NCBI RefSeq assembly: GCF_020509005.1
Contig: NC_063023.1
Span: 1,550,001 to 1,614,000 of the forward strand
Reading direction: 5' to 3'
DNA: 64,000 nucleotides
Source: Fulvia fulva
Taxonomy: Eukaryota; Ascomycota; Dothideomycetes; Mycosphaerellales; Mycosphaerellaceae
Under the pieces are notes generated by a model, which was given only the letters and a program-made list of their open reading frames with translations, ran no database searches and was not told the DNA's origin. Below, in pieces: positions 31,171 through 43,504 of the stretch. The position numbers were made by a program, and so were the translations under genes. Position 1 is the stretch's first letter. The number at the start of each line of letters is the position of its first letter.

Positions 31171-34100
31171 ATGGACCGCGACAATGATAGAGGCTTCCAA
31201 GTCCGGGGAGCTGCAAACAGGGGTGGCAACGCCAGTCGCCCTGAGCAGCGCTCGGGCGTTGAGCGAGGCACTGTTGACACGGTGAGTCGTGTTCCTTCTG
31301 ATCCCATCACCCACACCCGCCCGAATGATGATCAAATGGTAAAAGGTCCGACACGTCTTTTGATGGTTGCGGCATGCATCCATGTACGCAGCCTCAGAGA
31401 TCCCTGGGGTCGTACTTCTAAAACTGAAAAGATCTGACAAGGACGCACCCATCGACCGTCTGAAGCACACTGATCCGACATCCGGTGCCTAACACGACAC
31501 AGAACCATAGGGCTTGGAAAGAAGACTACAACGATGCTATGCTGTCACGACGATCACGTGTAGACGACTTGCCACGATCTGATCCACGGCGGCGATCGGA
31601 GACCCATCGCAGTGACGATGCCTTGAGCCCCAGATATGAACGCGAGCCTGCTCGAATGTTTGGAGATAGGTATAGACCCTCGCCGCGGTCACCCATCTGG
31701 ACACGCTCGCCTCCGGGCATGCGGCACTCCTTCAGGCCTGAGAGACCCGAGGCCAGTACGTCTTATGACAGCTATAGACCGCCACGTGGTCCATTGAGAA
31801 CAGACTCTTTCGACCATCACAAGGAGCCCCCGAAAGAGCCATCCCCAGCTCACCGCTCTTCCCGAATCAGCCAAGGACAGCGGTCTTCCGTCACGACCAT
31901 GGGCTCTCCCGAAATCGAGTCCAATGACCCGCGCGGACGACCGCTCTACGTGAACCCAACGTGGACTAAGCCTACTGCATCTTCGACAACTATAATCCGT
32001 GCTAGAAACGAGGTCAATGGAGTCAAAGATGTTCCAAGCGGTCCTGCCGGGCCCGACGTGCAAACTGCCGAGACTGGCCACGGACCTCTCCCGGAACACG
32101 TCAGGCGCAGCCCACACATCTACATTTCATCGCAGCATCTCCCGGCAAAGGCCAAGACGATAACACACTTGAAGAATTACTTGAGGCAACATCAGCCCGA
32201 GTTGGTGTCCATGGACGACTCGGGTTATTATCTCAAGTTTCCCGATTCCGAAAAGGGTAGATCCAGGCTTGAGATGTGTAGGAAGCTGTACGATGGCAAA
32301 GTACTGTTCAGCTCGTATACGCTAGTCATGGAGACCTTCGTAGATGGCCAGCGAAACGAGCAGCCAATACTGGACAACGCCTTGCCGAAGCATCCTCTCT
32401 TACCACCCCCAGAACAGGATCAGCAGCACGATCGCGGCGTGATGCTGCCGATCGAAGGTAGTCAGACACTGCCCAACGCTCGGACAATAAAAGCGAAAGA
32501 TCGTCTAGAGAGCAGATCTCCTACCACTCATGAACTACAAATAATTGATCCCCGACTGCGGAGTTGTGCCAACCTGGTCTCCATGCCAGATCCTGCTCAA
32601 CCAGAACCACCCTTCGTGGCTCTTGAAGATGTCGCACTCACGTCTACCTCGCGCTCATCTCCACACCGCGGCCTTGCGAAATCATCTCACGATGACGGTG
32701 CTTCTTCAGTGAGTGGGCGGGCCTCAGAGGCCTCAGCATCGGGAAAGAGATGTCACGTGTGTAGAAAGAAAAGCGAGCTCGATACACTGGTGGGTTGCTC
32801 AACTTGCACACGGCGCTATCACCGATATTGCCATTTAACGACCACTATTCCTGGAGTCCCCGGTCCTGCTTGGCAATGTCAGCGGTGCTGCAGGAGGAAG
32901 ATTCCACCAAAGCGAGTCTTGGACGATGTTGTGGACGAGGGTGTTGCAGAATCATCAATCGAACCTGGTCTCCCACCAGCGAAGAAGGTCAAAATCACGA
33001 CTGTCGAGCCCGTGTCAACAGTCGATCACAACGCCACTTCCCTCAGCGCCGATACACCAGCCAGTGGCCCATGCCACGACAGTTCTACTGAGGAGCAAAC
33101 ACCTCTGGACAAGATCGACGAAAATCGCTTTCATGAGACGCTCTTGACAACAATTCGCTCAAACATTGGCAAAGACGGCTTCATCATCCCGCAAGACAAG
33201 TCAGTAGAGGCATTGAGCTCTGAGCATTCCAAGCAGATAGTCAAAGCTCTCAATGCGCATCCGAGCCTGGATGGTCCGCTGCGTCGCAAGACCTCCAATA
33301 TGATCGACCGGCGTCTTGCAACAAACACAATAACACTGAAGGAGCTGCTCCGTGGCGGATCCACCGTCGACATGCTTATCACCTCAAGTTCCAGGGCGGT
33401 GGAGGGCAAGTACCTGCCAGAATTCCCTCGTACCACCGTCAGGGCAGATGGAGGTGACGCCACCGATACTGTTGGTGCTAACATCGAAGAGCAACCAAAG
33501 ACAGGGGCAAGCAACACAGTGGCGGTGCCTGCTCCAGATCAACGACAGACTCCGACTGATCAAGTACCTGCAGTAGCACCGCTCGCGGCACCGACTTCCG
33601 AGGCTGATGATTTGGTGGAACAGAGTTTCGCAACCAGTACTGGCCAAGAGAAGGCGGCTCCCTCCGACATGTCAAAGACGGCTCCCAAGCTTAGCCTGGT
33701 ACGCAGAAAGGCAAGACCGGAAGCCCTCGACTCTTGTTCGGCTCCCGTCAATCGCGAGGTACCAGATGAAACTGCCGGAGGCGATACCACCACACATGAT
33801 CACGCTGCGTCTGCGACTGCGACTAGTGCAAGTGCGCCACGACTATCGGAGGTGCCAATAGGTAGCAAAGAGCGGCGAAGCCAGGACTCACTCATACCGA
33901 TCAATGAGCAAGTAAGTCTCGAGACAACGATTGTGCCGCAGATGATCACAGGAGTCAAAAATGGTCACGGTAAACGCGATAGCACTGCCTCTATATCATC
34001 GACTTCTGGACTTCCGAAACGCATCAAACCTCAGCCCACCAAGCTTGTCCGTGTCGACTGCGCCGGGTGCGGGAGAGTCAAGGTACCACGCCATCCCTCG

Positions 34101-36059
34101 GGCAGAATGTTATGCGTGCAGTGTATGCAAGACAAGGCATCAGTAGCGCCCGCTGATCCTAGTGTCGGTGGCCCCGAGTTGACCAGTAGACCAGTAGAGA
34201 AGACTCCGGAAAACACATTGAAGGAGGCACAAGTCAATGTCTCCAGTAATACCGTAATGCCAGTGGACATGACGGCAGGGCATACTACCGTAGAGACTGA
34301 AGCTGCGGAGATTGAACCGCGTCACGATGGTCAATTGGTCTCGGAGGCTACATGTGCGGATTGCAAGAGACGTCACAGACGGTGCGATCATCGTAAGAGG
34401 CCGCAGGTGAGCACGACATGCGAGGACTGTCGCAAGCGCCACAACCGTTGCGAACATGGTACCAGCAACAACGAGGACGACGATCTGGACTTCTGGTCTT
34501 CCAAAACCACATCGACATGTGAGCGGTGTGGTGCTGCTCACGATCCGACCGACTGTCCTGTGCAGAGCGTTCCGGTTGCAGAGACCTTGTCGGCATCAGA
34601 CCAACTCTTCGCGGTCATAGAAAGCTCGCAAGAGAAGGGGCTTTGGGCCAAGGGCACCAAGTCGGACCGCACTGAGGTCAATACGCATGCAGAGGAGGGT
34701 CATGCTGCTGAAAACAATACTCAACCTACAAGTCGCAAGGATACCGCCCAGGTAGAGGTCGAACCCATTCCGTCTCCTTCAGAGTCTCGACGAGCAGGCC
34801 TCAAGCGTAAGAGCCAACATCGCGCTGCTGTCGATGCGAATGACCTAGGTGACTTGAAGTCGAGACCTAACGGTACTTTCTGCCGCTTGATTGGAATGGC
34901 GCTTCTCGAAGCCCCTGGTAATCGACTCGATCCTGCCGGTGTTGCGAGTTGGGTGGCTGAGAACATTCCTGGATACAGCAAACGGGTAGGCAGGTGGGAG
35001 AACGGGATCAAGGCCACGATGATCATGAACGCTAAGACCCAGAACTCTTCATCACGTGCAGAGAGATTAGAAGTTGACGGTCGAACCTGGTACCAGATGC
35101 TCCCACATTTGATCGACACTCACGAGAGGTGGAATCGCGAGCTACAAAGACCTGTGAAGCCTAACGGCGTGCGCCAAACTTCGCAGCTCAGCGCCAAAGG
35201 TATGATGGATGTTGAAGAGAGCGACCTCGAAGAAGCGCCGACGCTACCGAGACCACCACGCAAATCGTTGCAGGCGAAGACCACCATGCGGGCTGGCGCA
35301 CGCCAATCGCGCAACAGTCAGTCCGTCACTGAAGGCGCAACGGACGTGGATCCGGATGAGCAGACCATCCCGAAGATTGTAAAGATCGGCCTGCCGCACG
35401 ACAGCTCAGAAGACGAGCCACTAGCGGCCCAGCAGAAAGTTGCATGCACTGCTGCGAAGGCGCCCATGGCCTCCTTCGAGTCTTCACTGGCCCTCGACGC
35501 CACCGGGATCGCACGGCTTGATGGAATGCCTCTCGAGTCCTTCGATAACACACTAGGCATGCAACCTGGCGGGGTTCAAGCCGTGGGACGTGCATTTCTA
35601 CCCAAACAATCTCACGCGGGTCACCTGCCAGATGAGCTACTGCTTCGTGCTCTGATTTACGAGGAGCTTGAAACTCGAGACTATTCTGTAAGATCTCTGG
35701 AGGATGACTGGCCTGAGCTTCATCCGGACTTTCAGTTCGACAAGAACGCCAAAACGGCGGAGATCAAAACCCGTCCACGACGAAAGCAACTGATCGGTAA
35801 GCCACCTATGGATGGCACTGTGAACGACCTCAACGCCTGGCAAAGCTACAGGCGTGAACCTTTCACGGTATTGCGCCATGATCCCTTCCCAAGTGCAGTC
35901 AATGATGAAGAGGAGGACGGCACGCGATCGAAGCGCTGCAGGACTCTGGAGGACTTCCTTGCCGTTCCGGATGATTTGGAGCCGCATATCCTGGACGAAC
36001 AGCTGGTATACAGACATCGCAATAGTCGTGTTCGTACGGTGTACAAGACTGGCATATGA
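31171..36059 (+). CDS. Large PHD-finger chromatin protein with RRM-like and forkhead-like segments
   Basis: Exon 1 (31171-31281, MDRDNDRGFQVRG) joins exon 2 (31503-36059) in phase 0 over a 221-bp intron with a CCTAAC branch site, giving 1,555 residues. Around residues 240-320 HIYISSQHLPAKAKTITHL and DGKVLFSSYTLVME look like an RRM-type fold. A PHD finger spans about 454-500 (CHVCRKKSELDTLVGC, CTRRYHRYCHL, WQCQRC: Cys4-His-Cys3 pattern). Further Cys pairs follow: CAGCGRVKVPRHPSGRMLC (about 889) and two matched motifs CADCKRRHRRCDH and CEDCRKRHNRCEH (about 986-1020), then CERCGAAHDPTDC. About residues 1159-1245 (FCRLIGMALLEAPGNRL, VASWVAENIPGYSKR, GRWENGIKATMIMNA) resemble a divergent forkhead winged helix. 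The rest is disordered. PHD fingers usually read histone H3 tails; a nuclear chromatin role is inferred. No orthologue name is given. Confidence 0.8.
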
Positions 36060-36335
36060 CGATCGCACGGCATTATGCATTGATCGGGCCGGTCTGTCGC
36101 AATTTCCAAGTACAGTAGCATAGCACCTGCATGAATACACGAGTTGTCAGTGAACAGCACTACTTGAAAGTATCTTTGCAGTTGCCCCTACGGTGTGGCT
36201 GTGGGTGCGCAGTCAGACATTCGTACACATGTCCTCCACATAACATAGCTATCCCTCGGCCGTTCCGTCAAGTCCCTCCAGCTCCGTGTTCATACTCGTT
36301 ACTAGCTGTAAAAGCTTCTGCCAGGTCGATGCCCT

Positions 36336-37722
36336 CTACGGCCTCTCCAGCGGCTGCGCAACCGGCACAAGATTCTCCGAACTACTCCCCAGTCTCCTCT
36401 CAACCTGCTCCACCGTCGTCACAACTTCAATCTCCCCTTTCCAATAACCCTTCCCCTCTTTGCTACCCCAACTCCCTTCCTCAACCTCACTATCAATATC
36501 CACCCTCTCCTTCCTGCCCCCAAACACCGAACTCCCCCGTCCGCTAAATCTAAACTTCCCCTTACTCCAATCCCTCCTACTCCCCGTCTCGCTCGCCTGC
36601 ACAGTAACACTATGCTGACTCTTTCCCTGACCAGTAAGTTCCAGGTCCGTAGAGCTTGACATCCCGCAGGACGGGTCGGAGCGGGACATGAACATCATGG
36701 GCAAGTAGCTGGTCAACAGGCCTTTGAGGGTGGGAAGACAGGAGAGGAAGATTGCCAGTGAGACTTCGAGGTTCGAGTAGATTGCGCCGGCGGCGATTTC
36801 GTGCACTGGATCCGTGGCGCCGACGAGGACGTAGAGGGAGTAGAGGCGGATTATGGTGATGACGCAGACTATGCCGCCGAGGCAGAGGACAGCCATCAGG
36901 GCGCGTTTCTCGCGTTTGGGCATTTGCAGGCTGGGTGAGACAGTCAGTGACCAGCGGGAGAAGTGGAGCGTTGGGTGTCGATGAGCTTACTCTTTGATCA
37001 TAGGTATCGGGAGAATGACAGTGGCGATATCGGTGAGGATGTTGAAGCCGGAGATGAAGAACCTGATGTTCATGTTAGAAAAGGCACTCGACTCGCACGC
37101 TGGTGGACCTTACCATAGCTCGACTCTGGGCAGGCACTTCCCACCTTCGATGGTCTTATCCCAAAAGTACTCGACTGGATAGCACAGGAATATCGACTGG
37201 ATGCCAGTCCATAGCGTGAAGAGCTGCAACGCTAAAGTCAGCATTTCATACGTTGCCACCAAGCCATGCCCACGACTTACAGTCTGAATACTCAGCAATG
37301 CCCAAGCCCACCTCCTAAACTTAGGAACGTGTGCAAAAATCCTCAAGCACTGCAAGATAATCGACAACTTCGCAAAGCCCAAACCAAAGAAATAGTTCCA
37401 CGCCGCAACCCAGTGTGATTTCTCCAGATTGCTGAGCCCTGCATCGCTCAGAGTGTCGGTATGCTGGCCCATGCCATATCGTACTGCTCGCACGTCAGCG
37501 TTACACATCAGAGGTGTTTGGAGACTGACTCTTGAACACTTGAGCCCCTGCATCGACTATCGTGAACGTCATTGCGATTGAGACACACAGATCGTCCCAT
37601 CCTGGCTGTCGCACGAGGAAGAGGCGTGAGTACATGCGCAGAACGCAAGAGATGAAGGCGATGCTGGTGAAGGTGAAGCAGAGTCCGAGGACTGCCTCGG
37701 GAGAGGCGTAGCCGCTCACCAT
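36336..37722 (-). CDS. PTH11-like fungal rhodopsin-domain membrane protein
   Basis: Five exons, 37722-37530, 37483-37281, 37223-37114, 37062-36991 and 36930-36336, join in phase to 390 residues. Introns are 46-60 bp. The protein has the layout of fungal rhodopsin-domain proteins: VLGLCFTFTSIAFISCVLRM (helix 1), QPGWDDLCVSIAM, VFKIRYGMGQHTD, SHWVAAWNYFFGLGFAKLSI, the CYPVEYFWDK motif, NILTDIATVILPIPMI, KRALMAVLCLGGIVCVITII and a final EVSLAIFLSCLPTL helix. A hydrophilic tail of about 120 residues rich in Ser, Gly and acidic residues follows. Some relatives are receptors (PTH11) and others sit in secondary-metabolite clusters; no such cluster is seen here. Unlike the copy at 1015-2139 it has no internal stop. 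Confidence 0.85.
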
Positions 37723-38214
37723 TGTGGTAGCGTGTCAAGCGGTGGAGTCGTGGTGTTAGTCCTTCGACATTTGGAGTTCGATCGATAGGCCTTCGCTCTC
37801 GTAATGTCGAGTAGGCAAGATCGATGCTGTGCTATGATTCAGTCTGGGGATATCGCAATAGAGATGGTGGAAGAAGACGGTAACGAGTGGTCAGTGATCG
37901 CCAGGTCGCAGCCCGCGCTGGTGGTGATAGTGTTTTCATCTCGCCAGGTGATATCCCCTGACAAGTCTCCTCTGTCCGCGGTGCATTTACCGATAAGAAG
38001 CCTCATTGCACCATGTTCAGTGTGCCTACGAATCTGGGCAAATACTATTCCGCTCGTACAGGTCTGCTATTTAGCTCGTACAGCACTTGCTTGAATCTGG
38101 CTGAAGTGACCAACTTCATAGCTAATTCTCTTAATGACGGAGCACCCAAAATGAGCTCAGATTTGAGGGATACAGACTGAATTGCAAAACCTCGTACCCG
38201 ATGCTTTTTTAAGT

Positions 38215-38238
38215 CCCCCTTAGGGGGTTGGGGGGGGG
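38215..38238. repeat. G/C homopolymer tract with palindrome
   Basis: CCCCCTTAGGGGG is followed by TT and a run of nine G. It could fold as a hairpin or take part in a G-quadruplex. It is preceded by a short T run. Confidence 0.6.
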
Positions 38239-39040
38239 CAATATAAGTCGTTGTCCTCGAAGCAATTTAGATTAAACTTCGAAGAGTGATGCTCTTACGA
38301 CCATGTCGGATCTTGGTGCCTTAAGTGGCTCAAAATTGCCCGATTCGGCGAATCTACATGCGAAATAGCAGATGCGTACGTGCGAAATAGTATTTGCCAC
38401 GAATCTGGTCCATTACAGCGTATCGTCCCTGTCATGGCCAGTACTTCTGCCAGGGCAGGTAAAGGACCCTCGAAGCTTCTGATGGAGTCAGCTAATGTTC
38501 CGGGTTCTGGCCATGGTGTTATGCTGGCTGAGTGATCGTGAGATTCGTGTGTTACAGAACTCTCACGATTCACAGCAAGCTGTCAATATTGAGGTCTTGG
38601 ATGGCGAGTATAAGGACGACGCTGCCACGACAGCTACCTCTGCGGCCGACATTCGCCAGTCTGCAGCCTCAGTACACCGCGACACCTCGACAGCTCAACA
38701 ATGCAGCAGCAGTTCCTGAACGACACATCTCCTTCCCAAGTCATCTCCTCAGACTTGGGTGAGCACCAGGCTGTGGCTGACCTCTCCACCACGCCATCCC
38801 TGCCTGTCAAACTTAGTCACATCTCCGGACTTCTGTCTTGAGGCCTGGTCCTGTCCACCGGCTCCTACCGAGCCATTCACAGGCCTTTGTAGTCGATAAA
38901 GCTGGAGCCAACACGAGTGAGGTCGGCAGTTGACTGAGCTTGCCTGCGAACGCCTGTGCTTGATCGTGACAAACATTGCTGAGGGCTTCGACCGTGACTA
39001 GCGAGCGACGTGACATGTCTCGAGTGTTCTATTTCCACTA

Positions 39041-39187
39041 ACATCTCCAGGGGTCATTTCGGATTCTCAGCATCTCGGAAGCGTGTCGAAAAGTACGCCG
39101 TTTGGTCAGCGAATGCATCCTTGTCGTGAGAGGATATACCCGGGCGCTATCGAAATACTGAGAATCCGATATGAACCCTGGAGATGT
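39041..39187. mobile_element. MITE with about 37-bp terminal inverted repeats and TA target duplication
   Basis: The left end (39041 onward, ACATCTCCAGGGGTCATTTC) and the reverse complement of the right end (ACATCTCCAGGGTTCATATC) match over about 37 bp with four mismatches, through GGATTCTCAG on both sides. TA dinucleotides flank both ends (39039-39040 and 39188-39189), the target-site pattern of Tc1/mariner transposons. The 147-bp element has no coding capacity, so it would depend on a transposase from elsewhere. No second copy was seen in this window. Confidence 0.8.
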
Positions 39188-39633
39188 TAACCGTTGAGAC
39201 AGTCGAAACGGTTGTCGTAACGTTGACGGCGGACATACAGGTGAACGACGACTTCCTATGGATCTCCGGTCGTGCATTGTTTCCCATGAGCATTCTGGCC
39301 ACGAGCTCTGTACGAGAGCGAATATCCCGGACTGTCTCCCATCCGTCAGCCACTTCAGGCAGGACATCTGGAAAGAGCAACAAGGTCGCAAGTGCTCTCG
39401 CGGGCCAGGCCCTTACCAGTAACAAGTCATTCTTTCAATCTAGTAACATACTTCAGTGCGATACTCATGTACAGTACACATGCCCACGATTAGTGGCAGC
39501 GCATCAATCAAAACAAACGCATCCCAAGCCCCTGTCCACATCATGAGCCTGTCCAGTATCTCCAAACGCCATCCCTATGCACCTAAAGCCAACCCGGTCG
39601 TAACATAACATCAACATGACAGTCGCACAACAT

Positions 39634-42563
39634 CTAAGCGCTGCACATCAAACACGACTCAGGGTTCTCTATGCTGCAGGCGAGGACAGCCTCAGCGTAG
39701 ATGTCGCCTTCGCGGTCTTTGCTCACCTCCTCGCTGTCTTCCTCCTGGCCAGCCTTCTTCTCGATGCTGACGGCTGGTTCGGGAAGAGCTTCCTCCTTAG
39801 GGATGGCGTTGACGCCGTCAGCGGCGAGGACATCTGGGCTTTCGCCCTCGTCCTGGTCGGCTGGGAAAGGTGGGTTGACAACTGCGGACGAAGTGCGGCC
39901 GAAAGTGCGCTTCTTCTGCTCCGGTGGTGGTGTTGCTGCTGGCGTAACCACATCCTTGGGCGGCTCCAAGGCCGCTGGAGATGGCTGCTTGTTCTCGTAC
40001 AGTGGCTTTGGTGCAGCGACCGGCTTAGGAGAGCTGACGGCATTGTACGCGCCCGAGATGTTTCGTCTCTTGGCAGCACCAGACTTTCCGACATTGGTGT
40101 CTGCGACCTTGAGCATCTCCTGATCGACAGTGAACTGGATCGGAGCCGATGCAGCTTGTGTTCGGAGGTAGTACATGCCAGTCTTGAGGCCGAGCTTCCA
40201 GCCAGCGAAGTGCATGCTGGTGATCTTGCCCATGGTTGGCTCCTTCATGTGGATGTTCAAGCTCTGGGACTGATCGATGAAGGCTCCACGATCAGCAGCC
40301 ATCTGCACGATGTTGCGCTGGCTGATCTCCCACACAGTCTTGTAAAGCGCCTTGAGGTCATCAGGGATGTTGGGAATGCGCTGGATGGAACCATTGTCGG
40401 CGATGATGCGGTTCTTCATGTTCTCTGACCACAGACCACGGTCGACAAGGTCCTTCAACAACCAAGGATTGACGACCTGGAACTCGCCAGCCAACACACG
40501 ACGAGAGTAGATGTTGCTGGTGTATGGCTCGAAGCACTCGTTGAAGCCCATGATTTGCGAGGTCGATGCAGTGGGCATTGGAGCGACAAGGAGCGAGTTG
40601 CGGACACCATGCTGCGCGATCTTGGTCTTGAGTGCCGCCCAGTCCCAAAGGTCGGTAGGAGTCTTGCCCCACATGTCGTACTGAAGCTCACCTTGTGACA
40701 CCGGGGAGCCCTGGTATGTCTCGTACGGGCCAAGCTTCTCAGCCAGCTCGCACGAAGCCTCAAGAGCAGCGTGGTAGATGGTCTCGAAGATCTGAATGTT
40801 GAGCTCCTTCGCCTCTGGCGAATCGAATGGCATGCGCAGAGCCAAGAACGCGTCAGCAAGACCATTGACACCAAGTCCGATAGGTCGGTGGCGGAAATTG
40901 CTCTTGCGTGCCTCTGGCACAGGGTAGTAGTTGATCTCGATGGTCTTGTTGAGGTTGCGAGTGACAACTTTGGTGACTTCGTGAAGCTTCTTGAAGTCAA
41001 AGACCTCGTTCTCGATGTCAACGTACGTTGGCAGCGCAAGCGATGCCAAATTGCAGACTGCGACCTCATCCGGCGCGGAGTACTCCATGATCTCAGTGCA
41101 CAGGTTCGAGCTCTTGATGGTGCCGAGATTCTTCTGGTTGCTCTTGCGGTTTGCGGCATCCTTGTACAAGATGAAAGGTGTGCCGGTCTCGGTCTGTGCC
41201 TCGAGGATGGCATACCAGATCTTCTGTGCACGAACGGTCTCACGGCCCTTGCCTTCTCTCTCGTAACGCTCGTAGAGCTCCTTGAACTCATCGCCGTAAA
41301 CGTCAGACAAGCCAGGGCACTCGTTGGGGCACATCAGAGTCCATGTTCTATTCTGCTCGACACGCTCCATGAAGAGATCTGGAATCCAGAGGGCGTAGAA
41401 GAGATCACGAGCACGGACCTCTTCCTTGCCGTGGTTCTTGCGGAGGTCCATGAACTGGAAAACATCCGCGTGCCATGGCTCGAGGTAGATGGCAAAAGCA
41501 CCTGGACGCTTGTTGCCACCTTGGTCGACGTAGCGAGCCGTATTGTTGTACACTCGCAGCATTGGTACAAGACCATTGGATGTGCCGTTGGTGCCACCGA
41601 TGTATGAGCCAGTAGCACGGATGTTGTGCACATGAAGTCCAATACCGCCAGCGTTCTTGGAGATCATGGCACAAGTCTTGAGAGTGTCGTAGATACCGTC
41701 AATGCTGTCATCCTTCATGGCCACCAAGAAGCAGGACGCCAGCTGCGCTTGTGGTGTACCAGCACTGAAGAGAGTGGGCGAGGCGTGTGTGAAGTACTTC
41801 AGCGACATGTAGTTGTATGTCTCGATCGCGGCCTCAATGTCTTCTCCATGGATACCAACAGCCACACGCATGATCATCTGCTGCGGTCTCTCAGCGACCT
41901 TGCCATCTATTCTGAGGAGGTATGATCGCTCCAGGGTCTTGAAGCCAAAGTATTGGTAGTTAAAGTCACGGTCGTAGACAATGGCCGAGTTGAGCTCATC
42001 GGAGTGCTTCATCACTGTTGCGTACGTCTCCTCTGAGATCATGGGAGCCTTCTTGCCCGTCTTGGGGTTGATGTATGCATACAGATCTTGAACCACAGCG
42101 GAGAACTGCTTCTTGGTCTGCTTGTGGAGGTTGGATACTGCAATACGTGCAGCAAGGATCGCGTAGTCTGGGTGAGTGACGGTCATGTATGCGGCGGTCT
42201 CGGCTGCCTGTGGTATTCTGTCAGTATAGAGACCACTTTACGCGTCTGACACGCGACTTACCAGATCATCGAGCTGGATCGTGGTGACACCGTGGTATAC
42301 ACCAGCAATGACCTTCATGGTGATTGCTGCGGCATCCACGTGCTCTGGGTCGAGGCCATAACAGAGCCTCGACACGCGAGCTGTGATCTTGTCGAACTGA
42401 ACGCGCTCCTTGCGGCCATCTGCATGTGTGTCAGCTATGTGCTCTTGGTCGCCATCAACTCGTCTTTGTCCTCGCTGGTGGCAAGCCTTTGCTGTGGTAT
42501 CCCATCTCTTTCTATGCTGCCATAAAATACTGGGTACGACATACCGCGTTTGTAGACGAACAT
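39634..42563 (-). CDS. RNR1: Ribonucleoside-diphosphate reductase large subunit
   Basis: Three exons, 42563-42545 (19 bp), 42419-42262 and 42207-39634, join in phase to 916 residues. The enzyme reduces ribonucleotides to deoxyribonucleotides in the cytosol, with the R2 subunit supplying the radical. The tiny first exon encodes MFVYKR, and the spliced N-terminus [18 protein letters not shown] is the ATP-cone that senses dATP/ATP. Catalytic landmarks are present: [13 protein letters not shown] (redox Cys), [23 protein letters not shown] (Asn, Cys and Glu of the active site) and [20 protein letters not shown]. The C-terminus ends with the shuttle cysteines SCLMCSA. Between the catalytic core and this tail lies a disordered Pro/Ala/Glu-rich linker of about 130 residues. 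Confidence 0.96.
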
Positions 42564-43504
42564 CTTGGGCCAATGGCAGTGAGGTCGTCCTCACGGTGCG
42601 GGCAGTGTGCTGTCGGTATCGATCAACCTCTTGCTGTTGAACACGGTTGACGTGGTGCGTGATCTGCTCAAGGCTTGCAGTGAAGAAGCCTGAGGATTGG
42701 TTGAAAGGTGTAGAAGATGTTGTTGTAAGGAAGAGGACGATGTCGGGGCAGATATGCAAGTACACGAGGCAGGCAGGATGTTTTGTGGCCAGGAAGTCGC
42801 GTCCGTCAGTCAGACGCGCCTTCCTGGCGTTCTCGTGATGCCATTAAGCCTATCTGAGACTAGCGCATGGTGCGTGCATTTCTCGCTTAAAAATCATTCT
42901 CTGCATGAGACCTTCATCTTACCACTTCAACCTCATCCTTCAAGATCATACCACGATCAGCATTTGGCAGCGTACGATGCACTCTGTCTATGCTAGGCTG
43001 CGTAGGATCTCCTCATGCTGCGCAATCGCTCTGGTGTTCGGCTTCACACATAATGAAAGGACAACACCTTGTAGAAAACACTCCCTTGGCTCTTTCGAAG
43101 ACTTGTCGACCTCGACTTACATACAGTCGCGAGTTCAATTTGTAGCCTAGACCGAACCAACCGGTCTGCCAAGACCATCTCACTCGTGTTGCAGTGTCCG
43201 AGCCTGGCTCTGAGGACTTTGCGTCTATTTGTGAGATACATCTGTCCATGTGAAGGTTCCGCCACATTCAGTGCCGCAGAAGCAACCGTTTCGGTTGGGG
43301 ATGATCCGTAGGGAGACGAAGATACGTTTTGCACTCTCGACGCAGATGGAATATCTAACGTCCACCTTGATGGCTGAAGTTGTACCTTACATCAGATATG
43401 TACCCGCACAACTGCAGAAAGCTCTCTTGCTAGCGACGACGCTGCTTCCGCCGCGTAGCGACCGCTATAAACGTAGAAGCTGAAGCATTGCATGATGCCC
43501 CCTC
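42564..43504. other. Intergenic region upstream of RNR1
   Basis: Contains the RNR1 promoter and the 3' end of the KHDC4-like gene. It also holds one copy of a 39-bp dispersed repeat (43360-43398). No gene was seen. Confidence 0.55.
43360..43398 (+). repeat. Copy 1 of a 39-bp dispersed repeat
   Basis: Core CCTTGATGGCTGAAG followed by GTACCTTACATCAGATA. It matches 50491-50529 in the same orientation with two mismatches over 39 bp. Both copies are intergenic. Confidence 0.85.

Larger units (their letters stand above)
37723..39633. other. Intergenic stretch with a MITE and a G-rich tract
   Basis: About 1.9 kb between the PTH11-like gene's start and the RNR1 3' end. It holds the MITE at 39041-39187, a C5/G5/G9 tract near 38215-38238 and a twice-repeated TGCGAAATAG (about 38359 and 38382). 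No gene could be supported. Confidence 0.6.

Noticed and set aside
39616..41607. Long plus-strand frames opposite RNR1
   Set aside because: Shadows of the conserved RNR1 coding strand.
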